In this document: positions 33,701 to 40,923 of the stretch, one piece after another | Position numbering within the stretch: position 1 is the first letter of the stretch | How the letters are laid out: each line of letters opens with the position of its first letter | Notes under the pieces: generated by a model | Seen by the model: only the letters and a program-made list of their open reading frames with translations | What the model was told of the DNA's origin: nothing | The model's database searches: none | Position numbers and translations under genes: made by a program | Assembly: GCA_035606355.1 (NCBI GenBank) | Contig: DATNFO010000058.1 | Span: forward strand, 1-59,840 | Length of the DNA: 59,840 nucleotides | From: Sulfopaludibacter sp035606355 | Lineage (GTDB): Bacteria > Acidobacteriota > Terriglobia > Bryobacterales > Bryobacteraceae | Direction of reading: 5' to 3'

Positions 33701-33873
33701 GCCCCGAAGTAATACTCCAGAGGCCGCGACGGGCTTCCGGAGGAGGTGATGGACCGGCCGCCGCGCAGCGGTCCGATGCTGCGCCACTGCAGTCCGCTGA
33801 AGAGCTTGGGATCGTAAGTCGCCGCCGCCAGCGTCAAAGCCACGAGGAACGGAAACGAACGCGAGATTCTCAT
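30730..33873 (-). CDS. Giant BNR/sortilin-like beta-propeller secreted protein
   Basis: A 1047-aa protein with a short signal peptide (FPFLVALTLAAA). Repeated Asp-box/BNR motifs (KTTDGGLTW, KTTDAGRTW, RSRDGGQHW, KTTDGGDHW, SSDDAGATW, KTGDYGKTW) span about 60-740 and form ten-bladed-type propellers as in sortilin/Vps10 and exo-xyloglucanase-like proteins. A low-complexity linker rich in GRGG and acidic AEEEGAAGEE lies about 795-840, then a C-terminal domain with coiled-coil-like helices. The start ATG 33873 is chosen because TATAAT stands 7 nt upstream; the alternative ATG 33882 overlaps that box. Usually annotated as a glycosyl hydrolase; no catalytic residues were verified. Confidence 0.83.
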   Translation of the reverse strand: MRISRSFPFLVALTLAAATYDPKLFSGLQWRSIGPLRGGRSITSSGSPSRPLEYYFGATGGGLWKTTDGGLTWRPVTDGQLTSSSVGAVAVAPSNPDVVYIGMGETELRGNIMQGDGVYKTTDAGRTWKHIGLADTQAISRVRVHPTNPDIVYVAALGHPFGPNTERGVFRSRDGGQHWDKVLYKDDHAGAVDLCMDPSDPNTLYAAIWDVYRTPWSLSSGGARTGLYKTTDGGDHWTEITRNPGLPKGIDGKIGVSVSGADSKRIYAIVENENGGLFSSDDAGATWKLASDNRDIRQRAFYYSRVIADPKARDTVYVLNVNFHKSTDGGKTFRQLRPPHGDNHDLWIDPANPQRMIESNDGGAAVSVNGGLTWTNEQYPTAQLYHVAVTKEIPYHVCGAQQDSSTICVTSAGGGRGGRASGLSNYDVGGGESGYIAPDPKNPNIFFAGSQGALLTRFDRRTGYSKDVQVYPLFFSGENAGSLPERWQWTYPIVFSPVNPEVLYTSSQHLWKTVDDGHSWTMISPDLTRHDPKTLGDSGGPITHDQNGPEIYATIFSIAPSRKDEKTIWTGSDDGLVFITRDGGGKEMSHWQNVTPPGMPKFGRVSLIEASPYNAGTAYVAAKNYQNDDRKPYLFKTGDYGKTWTKIVNGIGENDFVQAVREDPVKPGLLFAGTEHGIYVSFDNGAEWQSLRQNLPDTQVSDLLIEGNDLVIATHGRSFYVMDDITPLRQMNAALVSENVHLFSPAPAIRNVNTARIDYFLDKPAEKVQIDILDGSGKVIRTFTGTPADQNAGRGGRGGRGAAEEEGAAGEEAASGGGGRGGRGGGNAAPPDKAGLNRFTWDLRYPGAKTFEGMILWGGNTNGPVAVPGSYQVRLTAGGKTQTQRFTLEKDPRLDSVTIADLKAQFDLSMKILNDVTRADEIVIAIRDLKKQMEERQKAKPDPSIKAACEALLAKLTPIEEDVYQVRNRSNQDPLNFPIKLNNKIAALGSSVQHGDGKPTAASYEVYDLLHKQLVDEQNKFNTTVKLELPKVNAILVRNGLKELVVQ

Positions 33874-33880
33874 GCGGGGC

Positions 33881-33886
33881 ATTATA
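33881..33886 (-). promoter_or_regulatory. Perfect TATAAT, 7 nt before ATG at 33873
   Basis: The minus strand reads TATAAT, gccccgc, ATG. A consensus -10 directly ahead of the start codon without a Shine-Dalgarno implies a leaderless message and decides the start. Confidence 0.5.
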
Positions 33887-33911
33887 TCTTGATAGCGCCG
33901 TGTCGCCGGGA

Positions 33912-34385
33912 ATGTGTAAAATAATACGGTTGCTCACTTGTCCAGAGTGTAAGATCGGGTTGCCGGACAACATTCAGCGCTGCCCCATGTGCCAGAGGCC
34001 CGTCGGCACAGGGATGGCGATACGCCGCGTGGTGCTTCTGCTGGGCACCGGCGCACTGGCGCTGATGTTGCTGCTGGTGCTTACGGCTCCTACCAAGCTT
34101 GAATGGCTCCTCCTCCGGCGGCATGCGACGCCTGCCGCGGCTTATTCCGCCGCCGTCGCTTACATCGGCAAGTCGCCGCAGTTCCGCGGCGCGGTGCACA
34201 TCGGCGATCTGAAGGAAACGGCGGTCGAACGCCTGGGTCCGACGCGCTACCGGGTTGCCGGGTATGTGGAGCTTCAGCCCCAACCCGGCGTCCGCGTGCA
34301 CGACTATTACACCTGCGCGGTGGTATATATGGGCCACGACACCGGCTGGCAAGTGGAAGACCTGCATTTCGAGCGGCTTCAGTAA
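33912..34385 (+). CDS. Zinc-ribbon membrane protein with Coa1-like domain
   Basis: A 157-aa protein. The N-terminal zinc ribbon has CPECK and CPMCQ (four cysteines within residues 10-30), one TM about 39-60 (VVLLLGTGALALMLLLVLTA), then an extracytoplasmic domain with a Coa1-type pattern (AAYSAAVAYIGKSPQ at its start, RVAGYVELQPQPGVRVHDYYTCAVVYM, terminal WQVEDLHFERL). Coa1-fold proteins are linked to cytochrome oxidase assembly, but bacterial relatives are uncharacterised. ATG 33912 is preferred; GTG 33900 is possible. It is divergent from the BNR gene and 32 bp ahead of the histidine kinase. Confidence 0.65.
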   Translation: MCKIIRLLTCPECKIGLPDNIQRCPMCQRPVGTGMAIRRVVLLLGTGALALMLLLVLTAPTKLEWLLLRRHATPAAAYSAAVAYIGKSPQFRGAVHIGDLKETAVERLGPTRYRVAGYVELQPQPGVRVHDYYTCAVVYMGHDTGWQVEDLHFERLQ

Positions 34386-34417
34386 ACGGCGGCGCGCGGC
34401 TGGCCGTAAAATGAAAT

Positions 34418-35785
34418 TTGGCCCCGAACACTCACCCGGAACCGCTGCCGAGCACAGCCCGCTGGGTTCTTATGGGCGCTTTTCTCGGCCTTTTCGGCCT
34501 GATGCTCGGTTCCGGGCTCGCTGCAATCGGTGATCTGGACCGCATGCACGCCCAGGAGCAGGCCGCGCGCCGCGAGTTCTTCCAACGCACACAAGCGCTC
34601 AGCGGCCTCTGCCTCTCCATAGAACTGTATGCCGATTCCATCCAGCATTACGTCGCGAATCAGGACGAAGCCGTCATCCCAACCATCCGCACGCGCCTGG
34701 GGCAACTGCAAAGTGAGCTCGCCTCCGCGCTCGGCAGCTATGACCCGGCGCAGCATGAACGCGAGATCCTCTCCTTGCGCGAGATCGAAACTCTCTTTAC
34801 GCGACAGCGCCAACTGATCGTGCAGATGCTCTCCTGGGCGCCTGATGAGCGCCGCCGCCGCGCTCCGCTGCTGGTGCACCGCGAAATCACGCCTATCGAG
34901 GCCGAGATTCTGGAGCGCAGCGATCAGCTAAGGCTCGCCAATGACCGCGAACTGCACGAGGCCGACCAGGCCCTGCTGGTGCAGTTCGCCGATCTGCAAT
35001 CTTCGCTGACGCGCTCCATCGTGCTCGCACTTGCCAGCGCGCTTGTCCTGATTCTCGCGAGTATGTATTACATTCTCCGGCTGGAACGCCAGACGCGCCT
35101 GCGTTACGTGGAGGTGGTGCGCAGCCGGCATGAACTGGAGCAGCTTTCCGCGCGGCTGGTGGACGCCCAGGAAACCGAGCGCCGGAACATCTCACGCGAG
35201 TTGCACGATGAAGTGGGCCAGACGCTCGGCGCGCTGCTGGTGGACTTCGGCCGTTTGCTCGCCGCCTTGCCCTCGGCTGCGCCGCAACTGGTGGAGCAGG
35301 TCGGCAACATGAAGGCGGTGGCCGAGCGCACCGTGCAGAGCGTCCGCAATCTCGCGCTGCTGCTGCGCCCCTCCATGCTCGACGATCTGGGGCTCGCGGC
35401 GGCGCTGGAATGGCAAGGCCGCGAAATCTCGCGCACCAGCAGCGTGGAAGTAGAAGTGGAAACCAGCGACATCTCCGACGATCTGCCGGACGAATACAAG
35501 GTCACCATTTACCGGCTGGTGCAGGAAGCTCTTCACAATGCCGTCCGCCACTCCGGCGCGCGCAATGCGCGTGTGTGTGTGCGGCAGGCCGAAGGGCGCA
35601 TCCGCATCGAAGTTTCCGACGATGGTCACGGCTTCGACCCCGCGCGCACACGGGGCATGGGCATCCTCGGCATGGAGGAGCGCGTCAAGCGTCTCGGCGG
35701 CTCCTTCGCGATCGAATCCAAGCCGGGGCAGGGGACCATCCTGCGCGCCGACCTCCCCGTGCACCTTCAGGAAAAAGCCGCATGA
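34418..35785 (+). CDS. Sensor histidine kinase, NarL family (HisKA_3)
   Basis: A 455-aa protein. TM1 about 16-38 (WVLMGAFLGLFGLMLGSGLAA), an extracytoplasmic helical domain to about 205, TM2 about 207-226 (IVLALASALVLILASMYYIL), and HisKA_3 dimerisation region with the phospho-acceptor His in ERRNISRELHDEVGQTLGAL (about 263). The HATPase_c domain has the N-box (LVQEALHNAVRHS) and G-boxes (VSDDGHGFD, RGMGILGMEERV). It pairs with the response regulator, whose ATG overlaps this stop. The start is TTG 34418, 5 nt after TAAAAT; ATG 34472 is an alternative that would trim TM1. Confidence 0.88.
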   Translation: MAPNTHPEPLPSTARWVLMGAFLGLFGLMLGSGLAAIGDLDRMHAQEQAARREFFQRTQALSGLCLSIELYADSIQHYVANQDEAVIPTIRTRLGQLQSELASALGSYDPAQHEREILSLREIETLFTRQRQLIVQMLSWAPDERRRRAPLLVHREITPIEAEILERSDQLRLANDRELHEADQALLVQFADLQSSLTRSIVLALASALVLILASMYYILRLERQTRLRYVEVVRSRHELEQLSARLVDAQETERRNISRELHDEVGQTLGALLVDFGRLLAALPSAAPQLVEQVGNMKAVAERTVQSVRNLALLLRPSMLDDLGLAAALEWQGREISRTSSVEVEVETSDISDDLPDEYKVTIYRLVQEALHNAVRHSGARNARVCVRQAEGRIRIEVSDDGHGFDPARTRGMGILGMEERVKRLGGSFAIESKPGQGTILRADLPVHLQEKAA

Positions 35786-36432
35786 GGGTTCTCCGCGTCC
35801 TGCTCGCCGACGATCACAACCTGATCCGCGCCGGTCTCCGGTTGGTGCTCTCGCAGGAGACGGACTTCACGGTAGCGGGCGAAGCTTCCAACGGCCGGGA
35901 GGCGGTCGCCATGGCGACTTCGCTGAGGCCCGACGTCGCGGTCCTCGATATCGGCATGCCGGACCTGAACGGCATCGAAGCGTGCCGGCAAATCCGGGAC
36001 GCGCTCCCCGATACGCAAGTCGTGATGCTCAGCATGCATTCCGACGAGTCCTATGTATTGCGAGCTTTGAAAGCCGGAGCCCGCGCTTATCTGTTGAAAG
36101 ACTCCGCCGAAGCCGATCTCGCCCGCGCGATCCGGGCCGTGTGGGAGGGAAAAAGCTTCTTCAGCCCCGCCGTCGGCAAGGTTCTGCTGGAAGATTACAT
36201 GCGCAAGCTGCAGCGGACCGGAGCCGAGGATTCCTATGAGCTGCTCTCCCCGCGAGAACGGGAGGTCCTGCAACTCGTAGCGGAAGGCAAGAGCAGCAAG
36301 GAGATTTCGAGCCTGCTGAACCTGAGTGTGTACACGGTGGAAACACATAGAGCTAAGCTCATGCAAAAGTTAAACTTGAAGAGCGTACCTGAAGTAATAC
36401 TTTATGCTGTGCGCAAGGGGATTATTTCATGA
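35782..36432 (+). CDS. Response regulator, NarL/FixJ family
   Basis: A 216-aa protein. The receiver domain has Asp-Asp in LLADDHN (about 8-13), phospho-acceptor Asp in VAVLDIGMPDLNG (about 56), Ser/Thr in VVMLSMHS and Lys in YLLKDS. The C-terminal LuxR-type HTH is LSPREREVLQLVAEGKSSKEISSLLNLSVYTVETHRAKLMQKL. It is the cognate partner of the upstream kinase (ATGA overlap). Phosphorylation would promote dimerisation and DNA binding; target genes are unknown. The composite repeat B begins just after the stop. Confidence 0.92.
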   Translation: MRVLRVLLADDHNLIRAGLRLVLSQETDFTVAGEASNGREAVAMATSLRPDVAVLDIGMPDLNGIEACRQIRDALPDTQVVMLSMHSDESYVLRALKAGARAYLLKDSAEADLARAIRAVWEGKSFFSPAVGKVLLEDYMRKLQRTGAEDSYELLSPREREVLQLVAEGKSSKEISSLLNLSVYTVETHRAKLMQKLNLKSVPEVILYAVRKGIIS

Positions 36433-36690
36433 GACTCGGCTCTGCGTCGGACTCCTTTTATCGCTCTCTTACGGGATTGTGAAAAAATCGAGTTGCTTTT
36501 ACCCGACTTCGAAACGCCCTCGCATCCCCGGCACCTGGCCCGGCCGGTAGTTGATTCTGCTAACGGAGCCGCGACCGTTAGGAAGCGGTAAAAGGTGCTT
36601 CGAAAGGCGAATGGAGCGCCACGAGAACAGCAGCCGGATTACTTCACAAACCCCTAACGGGGCAGCAAACGATGCGGAATCAATCACATA
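36433..36690. repeat. Composite intergenic repeat, copy B (degenerate, half palindrome)
   Basis: GGGATTGTGAAAAAATC at 36472-36488 starts a unit. The loop-like GTAGTTGATTCTGCTA and right arm ACGGAGCCGCGACCGTTAGG (36547-36582) lack their left arm, replaced by GCCCGGCCG. The flanking unit then continues (AAGCGGTAAAAGGTGC, GGCGAATGGAGCG, GAGAACAGCAGCCGG, TTCACAAACCCCTAACGGGG). The remainder to 36846 shows no gene; it should hold the htrA promoter. Confidence 0.75.
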
Positions 36691-36846
36691 CGGCAGATGG
36701 CGGTAGGCAAATGAGCCACCGATGAACCGCTGCCATCCCTAATCGTCCGGCCCCACAATACCGACTTCCCGTGACAACCGAAACTCCCTTCCAAACCATC
36801 TGAATAAGCGGGACCACAAAGTCCAAAAGTTCAACTTGGAGGAAAC

Positions 36847-38331
36847 ATGAGTTTCAACAACATCTGGCGGCGTCCGAAAGCCGCTGCGCTCGCGATGGTG
36901 ATGGCGCTGGGCCTCGGCGGCCTCGCTGTGGAAGGCGCAGAGCACCTCGGTATCATCAACCCGCCCGCTTCGCTGCATTTCGCGCCGGCCGACGAACCGG
37001 TTAGCCACAATACGTTCGCGCCGGTCGTCAAGCGCGTGCTGCCCGCAGTCGTCAACATCTCGTCCACGAAAATGCTGAAAACGTCGTTCCAGGGTTCCGA
37101 CGACCCCATGGACAACCCGCTGTTCCGCCAGTTCTTCGGCGATAACGGCGGAGGCGGCCGTCAGTTCCGCGTTCCCCGCCAGCAACAGCAAAAGGAGCAG
37201 GGTCTCGGATCGGGCGTGATCGTCAGCCCCGAAGGCTACATTCTGACCAATAACCACGTGGTGGATGGCGCGACTGACGTCCGCGTGACGCTCTCCGACC
37301 GCCGCGAATTCAAAGCTCGCGTCGTGGGCACGGACCCCAAGACGGACGTCGCAGTAGTGAAGATCGACGCCAATAACCTCACCCCGATCGTGATCGGCGA
37401 TTCCGGCAGAATTCAGGTCGGCGATTACGTGCTCGCAGTTGGCGATCCGTTCGGCGTCGGCAAGACCGTCACCATGGGCATCGTCAGCGCCACCGGCCGC
37501 GGCGGCCTGGGCATTGAAGACTACGAAGATTTCATTCAGACCGACGCCTCCATCAACCCCGGTAATTCCGGCGGAGCGCTGGTGAACGATCGCGGCGAGC
37601 TGATCGGCATCAACACCGCCATCCTGGCCCACGGCTCCGAAGGCAACCAGGGCATCGGCTTCGCCATCCCTGTGAGCGTCGCGCGCCGCGTGATGGACCA
37701 GATTATCAAAAACGGCAAGGTCACTCGCGCATATCTCGGCGTGATGGCGCAGGAAGTGACTCCGGCCATTGCCAAGGCGTTCAACGAACCGGAAGTACGC
37801 GGCGCGCTAGTCGGCGACGTGACCCCGGATAGCCCCGCTTCCAGGGCCGGCATCCAGAAGGGCGACATTATTCTGGGCCTGAACGGTCAGCCGGTGGATA
37901 GCGCGGCGCAACTGCGCATGAATGTGTCTCTGATGCAGCCCGGCAGCAGCGTAAACGTGAAGGTGCTGCGCAACGGCGCGGCGAAGGACTTCAACGTTCA
38001 CCTGGAGGAACTCCCGGTGGAGACCGCGAAGGCGAATGGCCCGGACAATTCGCCGCAGGAATCCATGCAGGGCATTCAGGTGGAGAACGTGAACGCGCGC
38101 GATGCCCGTCAACTTGGCATTCCGGCGAACACCCCCGGAGTCGTGGTGACCGGCATTGACCCGAACAGCGCCGCGGCGGATTCGGGCTTGCAGGAAGGCG
38201 ACGTGATCATGGAAGTGAATCGGAAGCCGGTGAACAACGCGCAGGAATTCGAGCACGCCGTCCGCAACAGCAAGGATCAGGCGCTGCTCCTGGTGAATCG
38301 TCAGGGACAGACCATGTACATCACGGTTTAG
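36847..38331 (+). CDS. Do-like periplasmic serine protease/chaperone (HtrA/DegP family)
   Basis: A 494-aa protein. An N-terminal anchor or signal (ALAMVMALGLGGLAV) is followed by a trypsin-like domain about 60-290 with His in ILTNNHVVDG, Asp in TDVAVVKID and Ser in NPGNSGGALV, then two PDZ domains (about 300-385, GALVGDVTPDSPASRAGIQKGD; about 405-494, GVVVTGIDPNSAAADSGLQEGD). It degrades or refolds damaged envelope proteins as an oligomer. GGAGGAAAC stands directly before the ATG. A strong rho-independent terminator follows (38368-38406), so the gene is monocistronic. Confidence 0.93.
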   Translation: MSFNNIWRRPKAAALAMVMALGLGGLAVEGAEHLGIINPPASLHFAPADEPVSHNTFAPVVKRVLPAVVNISSTKMLKTSFQGSDDPMDNPLFRQFFGDNGGGGRQFRVPRQQQQKEQGLGSGVIVSPEGYILTNNHVVDGATDVRVTLSDRREFKARVVGTDPKTDVAVVKIDANNLTPIVIGDSGRIQVGDYVLAVGDPFGVGKTVTMGIVSATGRGGLGIEDYEDFIQTDASINPGNSGGALVNDRGELIGINTAILAHGSEGNQGIGFAIPVSVARRVMDQIIKNGKVTRAYLGVMAQEVTPAIAKAFNEPEVRGALVGDVTPDSPASRAGIQKGDIILGLNGQPVDSAAQLRMNVSLMQPGSSVNVKVLRNGAAKDFNVHLEELPVETAKANGPDNSPQESMQGIQVENVNARDARQLGIPANTPGVVVTGIDPNSAAADSGLQEGDVIMEVNRKPVNNAQEFEHAVRNSKDQALLLVNRQGQTMYITV

Positions 38332-38367
38332 ATGCTGTTAACCCGCTGTACCTCGTTGTAAACCTCC

Positions 38368-38406
38368 GCCGGCCTGGCTAATCTTCTCCCCAGGCCGGCT
38401 TTTTTT
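38368..38406 (+). terminator. Rho-independent terminator after the HtrA gene
   Basis: GCCGGCCTGG (38368-38377), a 12-nt loop, CCAGGCCGGC (38390-38399) and then seven T. A perfect 10-bp GC-rich stem and U-tract 37 nt after the stop codon. Confidence 0.93.
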
Positions 38407-38460
38407 GTGCACAAGGCGTGCCCGTGCCGAGCGCGTCGAAGCGAGTTATTCTCATGAATA

Positions 38461-39564
38461 GTGAACACGTCCGTTCTCGTGGCCGCCTTGGCGGGGTTCG
38501 CCGCTCTACAGGCTCAAGCGCAACAGCCTGAAACTCCGCAACCGGATTTCCCGCAGCTTCTGACTCGCATTGCAGCCTACTCGCCTGATCCGTGCCTCGA
38601 GGATTTGGACGCACCTGTCAATCTGGAAGCCAACATCCTCTCCCAAGCAGCGGAGCTCGTGACGCAGCGTCTGAATACAGAGTCCGAATCCTCCAACCCG
38701 CAGACGCTCGCGACGACTGCATTGAAGACCCTCGAATTGCAGAGCTCTGTAACGAACCTGGCTTGGCCCGAAGAGGCGCGGTTTCGGTTTGAGGTGCTCG
38801 AAGTCCCTCCAATCCTCGTCGTCAAGCTCGGCATACGCACGCAGGAAACGGTGTTCGTGTTGTTTCGGCAACCTCCAAGCCGCGGCAAGCGGTCAGCCTG
38901 GGAATACTCTTCCATTTACAGCCAAATGGATCACGCGTTTCGCACGCTCGCGGATGTGGTCCCGCTTCATCGGGGGCCATCCGGCCGCGCACGCTTCCTG
39001 GTAACCGTGAATACGTTCGGCTGCGCCGGCAGCTTCAGCATTGCCTATCACGCGCGGGAGTTCGCGCCGAAGCGCGCCCGGAATCTGCTGGAGATCATCG
39101 ACGCAGGCGGCGCTCGTGGCCTTGACGACAAAGTCCCCGGCTTCGAGCAGATCGGAGAACCGCGCACCGAAGGGGCTATTGTCGAGCTGCCTTACTGCTG
39201 GTTTTCACCGATCGATACCTGGGATAACCCGAGCCTCTGCGCCGTTGACCGGTACGATCTTTCTCGCGATGACGTTCAATTCGTCTCGCGGACCTATAAC
39301 CGTCCCGACCTGGTGCCTGTCGCCAAAGCGATCGAGTACGCCGAGGCTCGCGATGATCGCGCCCTCATGGGCTACTGTGCATCCCCTGGTTTGGCGCAGC
39401 AGCTGGTCCGCGATCTGCCGCTTCATATTTTTGCGGATGAGGTGCGCGTCACCGAACTGGCGAGCGGGAGGGAGCTCGTCGAATTGGGCCTGGAAACCAC
39501 GTATCGTTTTACCGTTGAGCGGCGAAACGGAGTGTGGCTCCTGGTTTCTTTCAGTTCGGAATAG
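38461..39564 (+). CDS. Secreted hypothetical protein
   Basis: A 367-aa protein. Signal peptide 1-20 (VLVAALAGFAALQAQAQ). No recognised domain: an N-terminal helical part with two cysteines, a middle beta-rich part (FRFEVLEVPPILVVKLGI, ETVFVLFRQPPS), VNTFGCAGSFSIAYHAREF, and a C-terminal NTF2-like closing pattern (LETTYRFTVERRNGVWLLVSF). The start is GTG 38461, with TATTCT 8 nt upstream. It is flanked by two terminators (38368-38406 and 39776-39812), so it is its own transcription unit. Confidence 0.7.
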   Translation: MNTSVLVAALAGFAALQAQAQQPETPQPDFPQLLTRIAAYSPDPCLEDLDAPVNLEANILSQAAELVTQRLNTESESSNPQTLATTALKTLELQSSVTNLAWPEEARFRFEVLEVPPILVVKLGIRTQETVFVLFRQPPSRGKRSAWEYSSIYSQMDHAFRTLADVVPLHRGPSGRARFLVTVNTFGCAGSFSIAYHAREFAPKRARNLLEIIDAGGARGLDDKVPGFEQIGEPRTEGAIVELPYCWFSPIDTWDNPSLCAVDRYDLSRDDVQFVSRTYNRPDLVPVAKAIEYAEARDDRALMGYCASPGLAQQLVRDLPLHIFADEVRVTELASGRELVELGLETTYRFTVERRNGVWLLVSFSSE

Positions 39565-39775
39565 GAGCGCTGCCGGTCTGATTGTACGAAACGGAGCAAT
39601 CTAGAACCGCAGTCCCATTACCCAATCCGGTCATCTGGTACTGTCTTTTGACCCTCAGTTGCGGGATGCTATGACTTGCGGCCCTGAAGTGTGCCACTTC
39701 AACCTGGTTTTCGCTCACCGTTCCGCGTCCACGGAGGACAGGGCTGCAAAAACGTCATTGCGTCGCTCCTTTGTT

Positions 39776-39812
39776 CGCCGGAGTACTGTCCGAGCACTCC
39801 GGCGATTATTTT
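39776..39812 (+). terminator. Probable rho-independent terminator
   Basis: CGCCGGAGT (39776-39784), an 11-nt loop, ACTCCGGCG (39796-39804), then ATTATTTT. A perfect 9-bp stem with a T-rich tail, 211 nt after the preceding stop. Apart from this, the 302-bp gap 39565-39866 shows no gene; CATACT at 39854-39859 is a -10 candidate for the next gene. Confidence 0.7.
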
Positions 39813-39866
39813 GGCCGGCCTCCATTCCGCTTGAACCACCCCAGGGTCCATTGCATACTTGTAGCG

Positions 39867-40310
39867 ATGCGTCTGCTGATTCCGCTTCTTTTCGCTGCCT
39901 TTCTCCTGCCCGCCCAGACTGCCGATGAACGCGATGCGGTCGCTGCCGTACAGCGCCTGTTCGATGCCATGACGGCACGCGATGCCGCCGCTATCCGCGC
40001 TTCCATGATTGCCGATGCGCGCCTATACTCCGTTCGGGATTCCGGCGCTCCCGCCACCTTCACTGCTGCGGATCTTGCCAATAACATCGCAGCGAGCAAA
40101 GTTCCGGTGCTGGAGCGCTTCACTGCCGCGCCGCGCGTACTGGTCCGCAATAACATGGCCCAGGTGTGGGGCGAGTACGAATTTCTGCGCGATGGCAAGT
40201 TGAACCACTGCGGGGTGGATTCCGCCAGCCTCTTCAAGACTGCCGATGGGTGGAAGATCGCGAGCATCTCCTTCACCACCGAAACCACCGGCTGCGCTCC
40301 CGGGAAGTAG
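39867..40310 (+). CDS. Secreted NTF2-like (SnoaL/DUF4440-type) protein
   Basis: A 147-aa protein. Signal peptide 1-17 (LLIPLLFAAFLLPAQ), then an NTF2-like fold: DAVAAVQRLFDAMTARDAAAIRASM (first helices), VLVRNNMAQVWGEYEFLRDGK and a terminal LFKTADGWKIASISFTTE. These cone-shaped domains bind small ligands or act as isomerase-like enzymes; no catalytic residues stand out. ATG 39867 starts the signal peptide and lies 7 nt after CATACT; the longer frame from 39771 runs through the terminator. Confidence 0.78.
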   Translation: MRLLIPLLFAAFLLPAQTADERDAVAAVQRLFDAMTARDAAAIRASMIADARLYSVRDSGAPATFTAADLANNIAASKVPVLERFTAAPRVLVRNNMAQVWGEYEFLRDGKLNHCGVDSASLFKTADGWKIASISFTTETTGCAPGK

Positions 40311-40324
40311 ATCCGCGCGTTCGC

Positions 40325-40330
40325 TAAAAT
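40325..40330 (+). promoter_or_regulatory. -10-like TAAAAT, 5 nt before GTG at 40336
   Basis: TAAAAT, ggtac, GTG. The position implies a leaderless message for the HD-hydrolase gene and supports the GTG start. Confidence 0.35.
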
Positions 40331-40335
40331 GGTAC

Positions 40336-40923
40336 GTGCACCTCACCGCGCGCTTCAGTGAAGCCCTCGTCTTTGCCGCGAGCCTGCATCGCCATCAGAT
40401 TCGGAAAGGACCCGGAGGCACGCCGTACCTGGGCCATCTGCTCACCGTCGCCGGCATTGTGCTGGAATACGGCGGCACGGAGGACGAGGCCATCGCCGCA
40501 TTGCTCCACGATGCGGTCGAAGATCAGGGCGGCCCTCCGACACGCGAGGCAATCCGCCGCATTTTCGGCGAGCACGTAGCCGCAATCGTGGATGGCTGCT
40601 CCGACACCGATGAATCACCCAAACCGCCATGGCAGTTCCGGAAAGACCGCTACATCGCGCACCTGCGCACCGCGACGCGTTCCGTGGTGCTGGTGTCCTG
40701 CGCGGATAAACTCGCGAACGCCCGCAGCGTGCTCAAAGATCTGCGCGAGATGGGGGACACCGTCTGGAGCATTTTCCATTGCACGCGCGAGCAGTCGCTC
40801 TGGTATTACCGCGAAGTGGTTCGCGCGCTGCACGAAACGGCCGTGCCCGAATCGCTTCTGGAAGAATTGGATCGCACGGTGACGGAGATCGAAGCGTTAT
40901 CCGGCGTGGTTACGTCGCGGTAA
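40336..40923 (+). CDS. Small HD-domain hydrolase of the RelA/SpoT (Mesh1-like) type
   Basis: A 195-aa HD protein. FAASLHRHQIRKG (13-25), TPYLGHLL, the metal motif LLHDAVEDQGG (57-66, His58-Asp59 with Glu62-Asp63) and VSCADKLANARSVL (120-133, Asp123) are the landmarks of the hydrolase domain of RSH enzymes. No synthetase, TGS or ACT domain is present, so it may be a stand-alone ppGpp (or related nucleotide) hydrolase. GTG 40336 gives the family-typical N-terminus. Its 3' end overlaps the convergent patatin gene by 14 bp. Confidence 0.8.
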   Translation: MHLTARFSEALVFAASLHRHQIRKGPGGTPYLGHLLTVAGIVLEYGGTEDEAIAALLHDAVEDQGGPPTREAIRRIFGEHVAAIVDGCSDTDESPKPPWQFRKDRYIAHLRTATRSVVLVSCADKLANARSVLKDLREMGDTVWSIFHCTREQSLWYYREVVRALHETAVPESLLEELDRTVTEIEALSGVVTSR

